Below, piece after piece: positions 54,001 to 60,779 of a DNA stretch of 64,000 nt. Position numbers and translations under genes: made by a program. Within the stretch, counting starts at the first letter, position 1. Each line of letters begins with the position of its first letter. The stretch is from Phenylobacterium immobile (ATCC 35973) (GTDB lineage Bacteria > Pseudomonadota > Alphaproteobacteria > Caulobacterales > Caulobacteraceae). The notes beneath the pieces were generated by a model. It worked only from the letters and a program-made list of their open reading frames with translations. It had not been told where the DNA came from and did no database searches. The stretch is from NCBI RefSeq assembly GCF_001375595.1, contig NZ_CVJQ01000003.1:39804-103803 (forward strand). The letters run 5' to 3'.

Positions 54001-54808
54001 GGCCCAGGCCGTGGCTATCGCCGCCATAGAGGCCGGCATGACCGATGTCGGCGCCAAGAAGCTGATCGCCAAGGCGGCGACCACGATCCTGGAAGGCCAA
54101 CCTAACGACACCGCGAAGGAAGCCGCACAGAAGCGCCTCGATGACGCGCTGTCGGCCATGCAGAAGCGCATGGACGGCATGACGCCGCACATCGCCGTCC
54201 TCCTGGGCACGGGACCGGTCGGCTCAGAGAAAAACCCTATCGAGATCGAATACCCCAAGCGTCGCGCCGACGCCTATGCGCCGCTCTATATCGGGCCGAA
54301 GTCGGCGACCCGCATTGAACAGAGCGAGATGGCCGCTGGCGACACGGCCGCCATCTCAGCCAAGCTGACCAAGGCCGAGGACGCCGCCTGGGCCGCCGAC
54401 GGCCGGCGCATCCGGCGTTACTTCCCCTGGAGCTCGCAGATGCTGCCTGACAGCAGCGGGACCTTAGGGATCACCGCCGACAACCAGATCGAGGTCGGCA
54501 TGGCGCGCAAGTACAAGGAGGGTTCCACCCAAGGCGGCGGCAAGATCAACGCCGCGCTCGCCCCCTTCGGTTACCGTAGCCGCATTAACGGAGGCGAGGG
54601 CCTCGACGGCGACCACGTGGTCGAAATGCAGATCGGCGGGGTGAATGAGCTCAAGAACCTCTGGCCTCTGGGCTACAGCGAAAACCGCTCCTCTGGATCG
54701 CTGCTCAAGAACCAGGTCGACGCGGCCAAGGAGCGGATCAAGAAGCCCAAGACCGTGGTCAAGGCCGACAGCTTCTGGCTGATCATCAAGACGGTGAGGG
54801 CGGTATGA
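51041..54808 (+). CDS. DUF4157 protein with long helical region and C-terminal HNH-like nuclease
   Basis: A 1255-aa candidate cargo. Residues about 25-115 are a DUF4157 (eCIS core) domain: LPLEQSFGVSLEAVRVHTGG, then LTYGADIYLASGES and the metalloprotease-like LIGHEAAHVVQQRA, with HExxH at 100-104. Residues about 150-950 are almost wholly helical and amphipathic, with several very hydrophobic stretches (LLIMVSPAGPIVLLGGAIYG). The C-terminus has GLDGDHVVEMQIGG, His1192, Asn1206 (KNLWPLGYSENRS) and Asn1215, the pattern of an HNH/endonuclease VII-type toxin. No immunity gene is seen next to it. The helical region might also serve as tape measure. Confidence 0.85.
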   Translation: MTGMVQAAKTPARQPTASPARESPTVRRLAQAKGHGAPLAPAVRLPLEQSFGVSLEAVRVHTGGDVAQAVEDHGARALTYGADIYLASGESAADLKLIGHEAAHVVQQRASPALQPKGVGGGALEREADSAAAAAASGAAFSVEGRTSGPAVQAKSLLEDGAAWLGDVASGVVDFSESIGWRMVDQFAPDLAPILRKGPQGIVDWAKEKVSAGVQAVFETMMAPVRAVTGFGAQLSAEFAPMVVWAKDAAAKIAKNDCTPFREAADKIEQVATRIIQPIVERVQPVIAKIESFFTSVWNTIGAPVWEWLKSYAAAQWKAVTEVADWVWNKAEPIRRVAAQGWTWFKNKLGVGDGPEGQNGILQWVQAKLAVAGDWIKEKLAPYQKEVTAIAAVVGGLLIMVSPAGPIVLLGGAIYGVIQAVSWIKANWGKGDAVVRARVYLERTLIPAMLGHVSRLTGGLVGAANSLAASIQQFAAKISGAAGALAGTVLSLAVSAVTWLAGQINALAEWATGKLVVLAGVVASALGTLSTFMQRVLTFLSKVANVVIDVWALQRDLLGKVWNAIPACVRDPFIDFIIPLILRQIELFRELVKDKTAWDRTKADVTNLIEQVFDNRDLMGAIRATFQLLLRAFNVPVELAAKVWAKAQAAWDVVVAKPIEFIKNTVRAIGKGFSLLWKNIKSHLAYGLEGWLLAEVSEKGVQFPTKWTDPMQVFQFVLSIMGLSMDHVFELLKKRFDKVAVDKLKVFWRRFVKVVDWVRNAIDTSKSPAENTKGIIQQAKGFGTDILTGIAEWIAARVATEIAIMAAAAAASGGLSEVVDVLRRVYKAIVSAVRWARQILEMAERVLDGALEVANGAIDAAGARFEGAMHKAMPVVICFLADQVGLGGVGQKIRDIIEAIRARVDAAILWLIDAIKAMIQGLVNLVASGVQALLKWWKLSASIPVKDGEPHDLTFSDDASDPVLGIHSDWKDLSTFVAEAKAGSPTSAQAVAIAAIEAGMTDVGAKKLIAKAATTILEGQPNDTAKEAAQKRLDDALSAMQKRMDGMTPHIAVLLGTGPVGSEKNPIEIEYPKRRADAYAPLYIGPKSATRIEQSEMAAGDTAAISAKLTKAEDAAWAADGRRIRRYFPWSSQMLPDSSGTLGITADNQIEVGMARKYKEGSTQGGGKINAALAPFGYRSRINGGEGLDGDHVVEMQIGGVNELKNLWPLGYSENRSSGSLLKNQVDAAKERIKKPKTVVKADSFWLIIKTVRAV

Positions 54809-57087
54809 CGCTCGTGTCCTGCATCATGCCGACGGCCAATCGGCGGGCCTACATGCCCCACGCCATCGACTACTTCCTGAGGCAGGACCACGCCGAGCGC
54901 GAGCTGGTGATCCTCGACGATGGCGAGGACGCGGTCGCCGACCTGATCCCAGCCGACCCGCGCATCCGCTACCTGCGCGAGACCCGGCGGCGCACCACCG
55001 GCGCCAAGCGCAACGCCTGCGTCGAGGCCGCTCGCGGCGAGGTGATCATCCACTGGGACGACGACGACTGGTACGCCGCCGACCGCATCAGCCGCCAGCT
55101 GGCCGCTCTGGAGGGCGCGGACGCCGACCTCTGCGGGATGGAGAGCCTTCTGTTTTTCGATCCCATGGCCGAGAAAGCCTGGCTCTATCGCTATCCCGGC
55201 CGCGACGCCGCCTGGGTCTGCGGCGTCTCCATGGCCTACCGCCGTGCGCTCTGGGCCCGGAACCCCTTCCCACACCTACAGGTCGGCGAGGATTCCCACT
55301 TCATCTGGAACGCCCGCGATGTGAAGGCGGTGCGCATGGGCGAGTCAGGCCTGATCGCCGCCATGGTCCATGGCGCCAACACCAGCCCCCGACGAACAGA
55401 GGGCTCGGCGTGGTCGCCGCGCGGGATCGGCGAAATCCAGGCCCTGATCGGCGAGGACTGGACGCGATACTCTGGAGCATCGCCGGCGCCGACGCCGGCG
55501 CCGGCTGTCGCCATCGCCCACCGCCAAATCTTGATCGGCGTCCATGGCGCCGAGGACGCGATCGAACTGGCGACAACCCTTCGCGCCCTTCGTGACCACA
55601 ATGACGCCACCGCAGACGTGACCGTGCTTGGCGCTTCGACCGCAGAACAGGCCACGGCCCAGGCCTTCGGTGCGACCTTCGTCCATGCCCCAGACAAGGG
55701 TGGCGCGGCAGCCTTCAACCGCCTCGCCCAAACGCAGAGAGCCGCGGTCCTGATCCTCCTGGAGGGTGGCGCCCGGCCTGGGCCAGGATGGCTCTCGCGC
55801 CTGTTGGCCGCCTTCGACGATCCGGCCGTAGGCCTCGCCGGCCCCTCGACCAATCGCCACTGGACCGACCAAGGCGCCTTCGCCGGTCTAGCCGACAACG
55901 CCTTGCAGCAGGTACGCGCCGCCCAGATCGCCGCCAGCCGCTTCGCGGGCGAGATCACGCCGGCCGGCCCGCTCCACGGCCTGGGGGCCTTTTGCTACGC
56001 GGTCCGGCGGGAGGTGATCGAGGCGATCGGCGCGGCCGACGAAGGCTTCGGCGGCGGGCCGTGCTGGGAGATGGAGTATTCCGCCCGCGCCGCCCGCGCC
56101 GGTTTTCGAGCGGTTTGGGCCGGCGCGTCCTACGTCCACCGCGCCGCCGCGACGCCCGCACGGCAGGAGGTCGAGCGCCTTAGCTTCCAGGCCGCGCGCG
56201 AACGCTACCAGGACCGGCTCTGCGGCCTGCGCCTGAGCGGCGACCGCACCGACTACGCCGACCACTGCCGCGGCGACGACTGCCCGCACTTCGCCCCGGC
56301 CGACCACATCGAGATCCATCGCGGTTTCGACGCCCTCACGGTGGCCTCCCGCGCGTCGCCCGTTCCACGCCCCACGGAGCCCCTGGTCTCCTGTGTCATG
56401 CCCACTGGAAACCGGCGCGATTGGGCGCTCCAGTCGATCCGCTATTTCGAGCGCCAGACCTGGACGAACCGCGAGTTGATCATCGTCGACGACGGCCGTG
56501 AGCCGCTGGACGCCGACCTGCCCTGCGATCCGCGCATCCGCTATGTCCGCAGCGAGCGGGTCCTGAGCATAGGCGCCAAGCGCAACCTCGCCTGCGACAT
56601 GGCGCGCGGGGACTACATCGTCCTGTGGGACGACGATGATTGGCATGGGCTCGAACGCATCGCTCGCCAGCTAGCGCCGATCCGCGCTGGCCGGGCCCAG
56701 ATCACGGCGCTGCGCCACGCCCCCTTCCTGGAAGTGGCGACGGGCTCATGGTGGCGTTGCGCCGCCGATTTCCATCGGCGGATCTTCCTGTTGGATGTCA
56801 TGGGTGGGACTCAGGCGTTTCCGCGTGCACTGTTCGCCGGCGGTTGTCGCTTCCCGGATTCATCAATGGCCGAGGACGCGGCCTTCCTGCGCGCGGCGGT
56901 CCACAGCGGCGCGCGGCTGGAACCGATCGATGCGGAAGACCTCTACGTCTACGTCCGCCATGGGGCGAATACCTGGCGGTTCACCATGAGCCAGGGCCTG
57001 ACGGGCGGTTGGGCCGAGCGCGCGGCGCCAAAGGCGATCGGCCCGGATCTCGCCTTCTACATGCCGCGCGTTCAGCGCCCGGCGTAG
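54805..57087 (+). CDS. Three-domain family 2 glycosyltransferase
   Basis: A 760-aa protein with three GT-A modules. Module 1 (about 1-225) has LVSCIMPTANRRAYMPHAI and the DxD-type IIHWDDDDWYAADR at 83-92. Module 2 (about 240-490) has RQILIGVHGAEDAIELATTL and a GAFCYAVRREVIEAIGAADE acceptor-side motif but no clear DDD. Module 3 (about 525-755) repeats module 1 with LVSCVMPTGNRRDWALQSIR and IVLWDDDDWHGLER (about 605-618). It has no membrane segment. The ATG overlaps the effector stop by 4 nt, so it is translationally coupled to the candidate toxin. It may glycosylate particle proteins or fibres, or be a cargo itself. Confidence 0.85.
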   Translation: MTLVSCIMPTANRRAYMPHAIDYFLRQDHAERELVILDDGEDAVADLIPADPRIRYLRETRRRTTGAKRNACVEAARGEVIIHWDDDDWYAADRISRQLAALEGADADLCGMESLLFFDPMAEKAWLYRYPGRDAAWVCGVSMAYRRALWARNPFPHLQVGEDSHFIWNARDVKAVRMGESGLIAAMVHGANTSPRRTEGSAWSPRGIGEIQALIGEDWTRYSGASPAPTPAPAVAIAHRQILIGVHGAEDAIELATTLRALRDHNDATADVTVLGASTAEQATAQAFGATFVHAPDKGGAAAFNRLAQTQRAAVLILLEGGARPGPGWLSRLLAAFDDPAVGLAGPSTNRHWTDQGAFAGLADNALQQVRAAQIAASRFAGEITPAGPLHGLGAFCYAVRREVIEAIGAADEGFGGGPCWEMEYSARAARAGFRAVWAGASYVHRAAATPARQEVERLSFQAARERYQDRLCGLRLSGDRTDYADHCRGDDCPHFAPADHIEIHRGFDALTVASRASPVPRPTEPLVSCVMPTGNRRDWALQSIRYFERQTWTNRELIIVDDGREPLDADLPCDPRIRYVRSERVLSIGAKRNLACDMARGDYIVLWDDDDWHGLERIARQLAPIRAGRAQITALRHAPFLEVATGSWWRCAADFHRRIFLLDVMGGTQAFPRALFAGGCRFPDSSMAEDAAFLRAAVHSGARLEPIDAEDLYVYVRHGANTWRFTMSQGLTGGWAERAAPKAIGPDLAFYMPRVQRPA

Positions 57088-57803
57088 AGCTCGGGCGCGA
57101 AGGCGCGGCCGGTCGGGCGATGGATGCGCGCCCAGGCGGCGGCCTCGCCGCGACGGCGGACATTCAGCTTCTCCAGCACGCGGTGAACGTGGTTCTTCAC
57201 CGTTGGCAGGCCGATCTTCAGCGACCGGGCGATCTCCTTATTCGACAGGCCGCGGTCGATCAGGTCGACGATGTCCCGCTCGCGCGGAGTCAGGCTTGGC
57301 GCATCGATCGGTTCGCCCGCATCGCGGGAAAGAGTCGCGACTCGCTCGAACAGGCGTGCGGCGAGGCGGTCAGAGCAGGTCACTTCGCCACGCAGGCAGC
57401 GCTGGGCCGCGGCGACCACGTCGTCGATCGAACCCTCTCGGGTGACGTAGCCGGCGACGCCCGCCTCGACATAGGCCAGTTGCTCGTTCTCATCTTCGGA
57501 GACACAGACGGCGACCACCTTGACGTGTGGCGCCTCCAGTTTCAGGCGGCGGAGCAAGCGCAGGCCGGCCTCCATCGTCGCGTCGAGCAGCAGAATGGCC
57601 ACCTGGCCGGCCGCGATCGAAGCCAGATCCGCCTCGGCCGGCGGGGCGGCGCCCAGCACCGTCAACGCAGGGGTGCGGCCAAGGCTGGCGCTCAGGCCCT
57701 CGCGATAGAGCCGCACATCACTGAGAATGAAGACGCCCGGCGCCGGTGCGGAGAAGCCGCGCGCTTCCGCGAGCGCCGCCGCGCGTTTGAAGTCTTGTTC
57801 CAT
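57072..57803 (-). CDS. LuxR/NarL-family response regulator closing the eCIS locus
   Basis: A 243-aa regulator from the ATG at 57803 (MEQDFKRAAAL), which is preceded by GGGACGGGCGAG; starts at 57836 and 57845 are possible. The receiver has GVFILSDVRLYREGLSASLG and VAILLLDATMEAG, with an Asp at the phosphoacceptor position but only one of the two N-terminal acidic residues. The HTH is classic LuxR: LTPRERDIVDLIDRGLSNKE then PTVKNHVHRVLEKLNVRRRG. Its 3' end overlaps the glycosyltransferase by 16 nt on the opposite strand. LuxR-type regulators often accompany eCIS loci, so it likely controls this one. Confidence 0.9.
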   Translation of the reverse strand: MEQDFKRAAALAEARGFSAPAPGVFILSDVRLYREGLSASLGRTPALTVLGAAPPAEADLASIAAGQVAILLLDATMEAGLRLLRRLKLEAPHVKVVAVCVSEDENEQLAYVEAGVAGYVTREGSIDDVVAAAQRCLRGEVTCSDRLAARLFERVATLSRDAGEPIDAPSLTPRERDIVDLIDRGLSNKEIARSLKIGLPTVKNHVHRVLEKLNVRRRGEAAAWARIHRPTGRAFAPELYAGR

Positions 57804-57843
57804 GCTCGCCCGTCCCGACCGATGGATGCGCAGCATGAAAATC

Positions 57844-57870
57844 ACACTAGCCCGGGCGAAACAGTGTCAA
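57844..57870 (-). promoter_or_regulatory. Putative sigma-70-like promoter of the LuxR regulator gene
   Basis: On the minus strand TTGACA (57865-57870) and TAGTGT (57844-57849) are separated by 15 bp, slightly short. They lie about 40-65 nt upstream of the chosen ATG, giving a short leader. Confidence 0.4.
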
Positions 57871-57937
57871 AGCGCACACAGCCTCGCTCCCCGCGGCCAA
57901 GCGGCTTCACATTCGCTTGTGATTCGCAATGAGGCGT

Positions 57938-58759
57938 TCACCAGGCCTGATGCGCGCAAACCAGACCGTCGCCGAGCAGGCGGTCGAGCGCTCGGAAATC
58001 GCTGGCCGGATCGTCGTCGGTCCAGTCGGCGACAGCGGCGACCGCCTGGGCGGCGTCAAACCGCCGGCCGTCGGCGGCGTAGAGGTAAGGGTAGCATCCC
58101 GCCAGTTCTTCGAGGCAGGCGCCGATCAGAGCCGCGCGCCGGGCCGGGGCCGGGGCGTGAAAGGAAATGCAGGCCGTCGGCGCGCCGAATTCGGCGAGCC
58201 TGCGCCAACGGCCGGGGATCAGGTCATATTCACCGCCCTCGACGTCCATTTTGATGAACCCGGCGGGCTCTCCTTCCAGCCCGGCCAGGAAGTCCTCCAG
58301 CCGCACGCCCGACGCCTCGCGGCTGGGTTGGTCAACACCGTCGCCGGCCGGGGTGATGCCGGACATGCTGTCGCCGAAGCGGCTGTTCGCGTCGAAGTAC
58401 ATGCCGCCTGCGAAAAGGCGAAGCACGCCAGGCTCGGGGGCGATGCACACCGCGTGAACGGACACCTTTGCGGCCAGGCCCGGATTTGCGGCGAGGTTGG
58501 CGGCCAGTTCCGCCCGCGCGACGGGGTCCGGCTCAATGGCGTGAACCACGGGGCAAAAGTTCGCGGCGTAGAGGGTCGTGGGACCAATCCAGGCGCCGAT
58601 GTCGACGCAGGCGCGGGACCGATCGAGAAAGCGGTGGAAGATGCGGAAGGTCTGCGGTTCCCAATCTCCGGCGTTCACGCGGTCCCAATAGGGTCGGCGC
58701 TCAGCGCTCGCGCAGGTGCGGAATCTTGCGCTCGCGACCTCGACGTCCTGCAGATCCAT
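57938..58759 (-). CDS. FkbM-family methyltransferase
   Basis: A 273-aa SAM-dependent methyltransferase. The SAM-binding motif is ACVDIGAWIGPTTLYAANFC, followed by VHAIEPDPVARAELAANLAA. The FkbM-typical PAGFIKMDVEGGEYDLIPGR lies at about residues 165-185. FkbM enzymes O-methylate sugars or polyketides. Transcribed in the same direction as the LuxR gene but 78 bp from that gene's promoter, it need not belong to the eCIS locus. A role together with the glycosyltransferase in modifying a glycan is possible. Confidence 0.88.
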   Translation of the reverse strand: MDLQDVEVASARFRTCASAERRPYWDRVNAGDWEPQTFRIFHRFLDRSRACVDIGAWIGPTTLYAANFCPVVHAIEPDPVARAELAANLAANPGLAAKVSVHAVCIAPEPGVLRLFAGGMYFDANSRFGDSMSGITPAGDGVDQPSREASGVRLEDFLAGLEGEPAGFIKMDVEGGEYDLIPGRWRRLAEFGAPTACISFHAPAPARRAALIGACLEELAGCYPYLYAADGRRFDAAQAVAAVADWTDDDPASDFRALDRLLGDGLVCAHQAW

Positions 58760-58836
58760 AGGCGTTTCCCAGGCAGAGCCTGACCATGGAGACCGCAGGC
58801 GGCGGGCGCAAGGTGCGACGCCTCGCCTCCGGCGGG

Positions 58837-59637
58837 CTAATCGACGGCCGCCTTGCCGGCGCCAGATATCTCCGGGACGTAAAGGCCCGAGCCGACGCCC
58901 ACGACGCCGCTCGCCAGACTGCGGCCAATGTCGCGGCGAACGCCGAAGCGCGCGCAGGGGTCGGGATCGGCGATCTTGCGAACCTTGCGGGCTTCGCTGG
59001 CGAAGGCGTCGCCGACCGCATCGCCATAGGGCTCGGCCAGTTGCAGGGCGTCACCGACGCGCGACATCGACGGGTTCACCGAAGAGACGACTTCGGCGGT
59101 CCGCGACCAGCGCAGCGCCGCGATTTGCTCGCCGCCCGGCGCCAGCAACTCAGTCTCCGCTGCCAGGCCGCCGGTGGTGGTTGGCGTCCGGACATTCAGG
59201 ATCGGCGCCGGAATGAAGAAGCCGGCGGCCGCGCTGACCGCTGAACCGAACCGGCCCGTCGGGGTGATCCGCACAATGGCGGTTCGGACAAGGCCCGCAT
59301 CCGGCGCTGGCGCGGCCAGGACGTCGAAACGCTCGCTGATCTCGAAGCAGACCTGCCGGTCAACTTCGGCGCGCACCTTCTCCTGGTCCTGAGCGGACAG
59401 CCTTGAGGGAGTCTGAAGCGCGAGGACGGCCGGCTGAATATACACAGCCGTAAGGTTGTCAGAGGCCGCGTCGTCGCGGCGTTGCGCGCGCGCCGCGCCC
59501 ATTGGCGCCTGGGCCGAACCCACCGTGTCGTAGCGAGACAGATATCCAGACGGCTTCGGCACGCTCTGGCAGGCGTTCAAGCCCAGGCACGTCAAGACCA
59601 GACCGGCTAGTCCGCTTGCCTGTCGGTGGATTCTCAT
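58837..59637 (-). CDS. DUF3313-like lipoprotein
   Basis: A 266-aa protein with a lipoprotein signal peptide (SGLAGLVLTCLGLNACQS), with Cys23 as the lipidation site. The mature part starts SVPKPSGYLSRYDTVG, and VYIQPAVLALQTPSRLSAQD, RFDVLAAPAPDAGLVRTAIV and the glycine-rich end match DUF3313 proteins. These are periplasmic-facing lipoproteins of unknown role. It appears intact and monocistronic. Confidence 0.8.
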   Translation of the reverse strand: MRIHRQASGLAGLVLTCLGLNACQSVPKPSGYLSRYDTVGSAQAPMGAARAQRRDDAASDNLTAVYIQPAVLALQTPSRLSAQDQEKVRAEVDRQVCFEISERFDVLAAPAPDAGLVRTAIVRITPTGRFGSAVSAAAGFFIPAPILNVRTPTTTGGLAAETELLAPGGEQIAALRWSRTAEVVSSVNPSMSRVGDALQLAEPYGDAVGDAFASEARKVRKIADPDPCARFGVRRDIGRSLASGVVGVGSGLYVPEISGAGKAAVD

Positions 59638-59688
59638 CTGCTCGACCTCCGCCTGCTCTTTGAACGCTTTGGCGGCTGCGGCCGACTG

Positions 59689-59790
59689 TCAGCGACGTCC
59701 CACCAGACCCATACGCTTGGCGATGATCTCGCGCTGAATTTCGTTGGTCCCCTCGCCGATGCTATAAAGCCTGGCGTTGCGCCACTGCAT
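59689..59790 (-). pseudogene. Acyl-CoA dehydrogenase C-terminal remnant
   Basis: The last 33 codons read as the typical end of an acyl-CoA dehydrogenase: ARLYSIGEGTNEIQREIIAK then RMGLVGRR and a stop. The rest of the gene (some 350 residues) is absent, replaced upstream by a CobW-like fragment in another frame. This is a deletion or recombination scar. Confidence 0.75.
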
Positions 59791-60022
59791 TGAGCACGCC
59801 CTTGTCCCGCAAGAGGTTCGCCCCGTAGCGCGCTTTCAGCCCGTCGATCCAGGCGGCGAGGCCGGCCCAGGTCATCGGCGATTCCACGCGATAGGCTTGG
59901 AAGCCGATGTCATCGGCGCGGCGGCGGTGGAGATCCGCCAGCGTCTCGGGCGGCGGATCACAGCCCGACGATCTGACGCTTGGCGGAGAATTTTTGGAAA
60001 GGGCCGCAGCTTGACCGCACAC
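59762..60022 (-). pseudogene. CobW C-terminal domain remnant
   Basis: An open frame of 86 codons whose middle resembles the CobW C-terminal domain: FQAYRVESPMTWAGLAAWID then KARYGANLLRDKGVLNAV. The GTPase domain is missing and the start of the frame is not protein-like. It runs into the acyl-CoA dehydrogenase remnant out of frame, so neither is functional. Confidence 0.55.
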
Positions 60023-60080
60023 GCGATCATCCCACCTCTAGAGGCCACGACCTATGTAACGATCTAAAAGGAACGGCCCT

Positions 60081-60773
60081 TTGAACAGTAACTTCTTGGT
60101 GGCCGCCGCGGCCGTCATCGCCCTCTCCGGATGCGGCAAGCCCGCCGAGAAGGCCGCCGCGCCCCCAGCGACGGCCGCCGAGACCGTGAACCTCACCATC
60201 CCCGCTGGGGTCTACAAGCTCGATCCAAACCACGCCTACCTGCAGTGGTCGGTTCCGCACATGGGCCTCTCGACCTATCGCGCGAAGTTCACCAGGTACG
60301 ACGCGACGGTGACCCTGGACCCCGCCAACCTTGAGGCTTCAAAGGTCTCAGTGACCATCGACCCCCTGTCGATCCGCACCGACTACCCGGCCGACTACAA
60401 GGCCACCCATGCCAAATCGGGCTATGCGACCTGGGACGAGGAATTGGGCAAGAGCGACCGTTTCGCCGCCGGCGCCAAGTTCCCGACCATCACCTTCAAC
60501 TCCACCAAGGTTGAGCGCACGGGACCGTCGACCGCCAAGGTGACGGGCGACCTCACCTTCGCCGGCGTGACCAAGCCCGTGACCTTGGACGTCACCCTGG
60601 TCGGCCAGACCGCGACCCATCCCTTCACGAAGGGAGGCGCGTTCGGGGTCCATGCCGAAGGCGGCTTCAAGCGCACCGACTTCGGCCAGGCGGAGAGTCC
60701 CATGAACGACATCTCGATTTCATTCGACGCCGAGTTCCAGCAGGAACTGCCAGCCACCCCCGCCGCAGGCTAA
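60081..60773 (+). CDS. YceI-family lipoprotein
   Basis: A 230-aa protein with a lipobox (AVIALSGCGKPAE, Cys18), followed by an Ala/Pro linker and the YceI lipocalin-like barrel: GVYKLDPNHAYLQWSVPHMG, the FPTITFNSTKVERTGPSTAK block and the C-terminal GGFKRTDFGQAESPMNDISI. YceI proteins bind isoprenoid quinones or similar lipids in the periplasm. The start is TTG with AAAAGGAACG upstream. It is followed 6 bp later by a cytochrome b561-YceI fusion and presumably works with it. Confidence 0.88.
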   Translation: MNSNFLVAAAAVIALSGCGKPAEKAAAPPATAAETVNLTIPAGVYKLDPNHAYLQWSVPHMGLSTYRAKFTRYDATVTLDPANLEASKVSVTIDPLSIRTDYPADYKATHAKSGYATWDEELGKSDRFAAGAKFPTITFNSTKVERTGPSTAKVTGDLTFAGVTKPVTLDVTLVGQTATHPFTKGGAFGVHAEGGFKRTDFGQAESPMNDISISFDAEFQQELPATPAAG

Positions 60774-60779
60774 AGCCCG

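Noticed and set aside
54673..55275. 200-aa minus-strand frame next to the toxin end considered as an immunity gene
   Set aside because: It is antisense to the toxin end and the glycosyltransferase start, has no ribosome binding site and a compositionally biased translation.
24598..57087. Interpretation as a contractile-tailed prophage
   Set aside because: No capsid, portal, terminase, integrase or lysis genes are present, while AAA+ ATPase, DUF4157 and DUF4255 proteins mark an eCIS.
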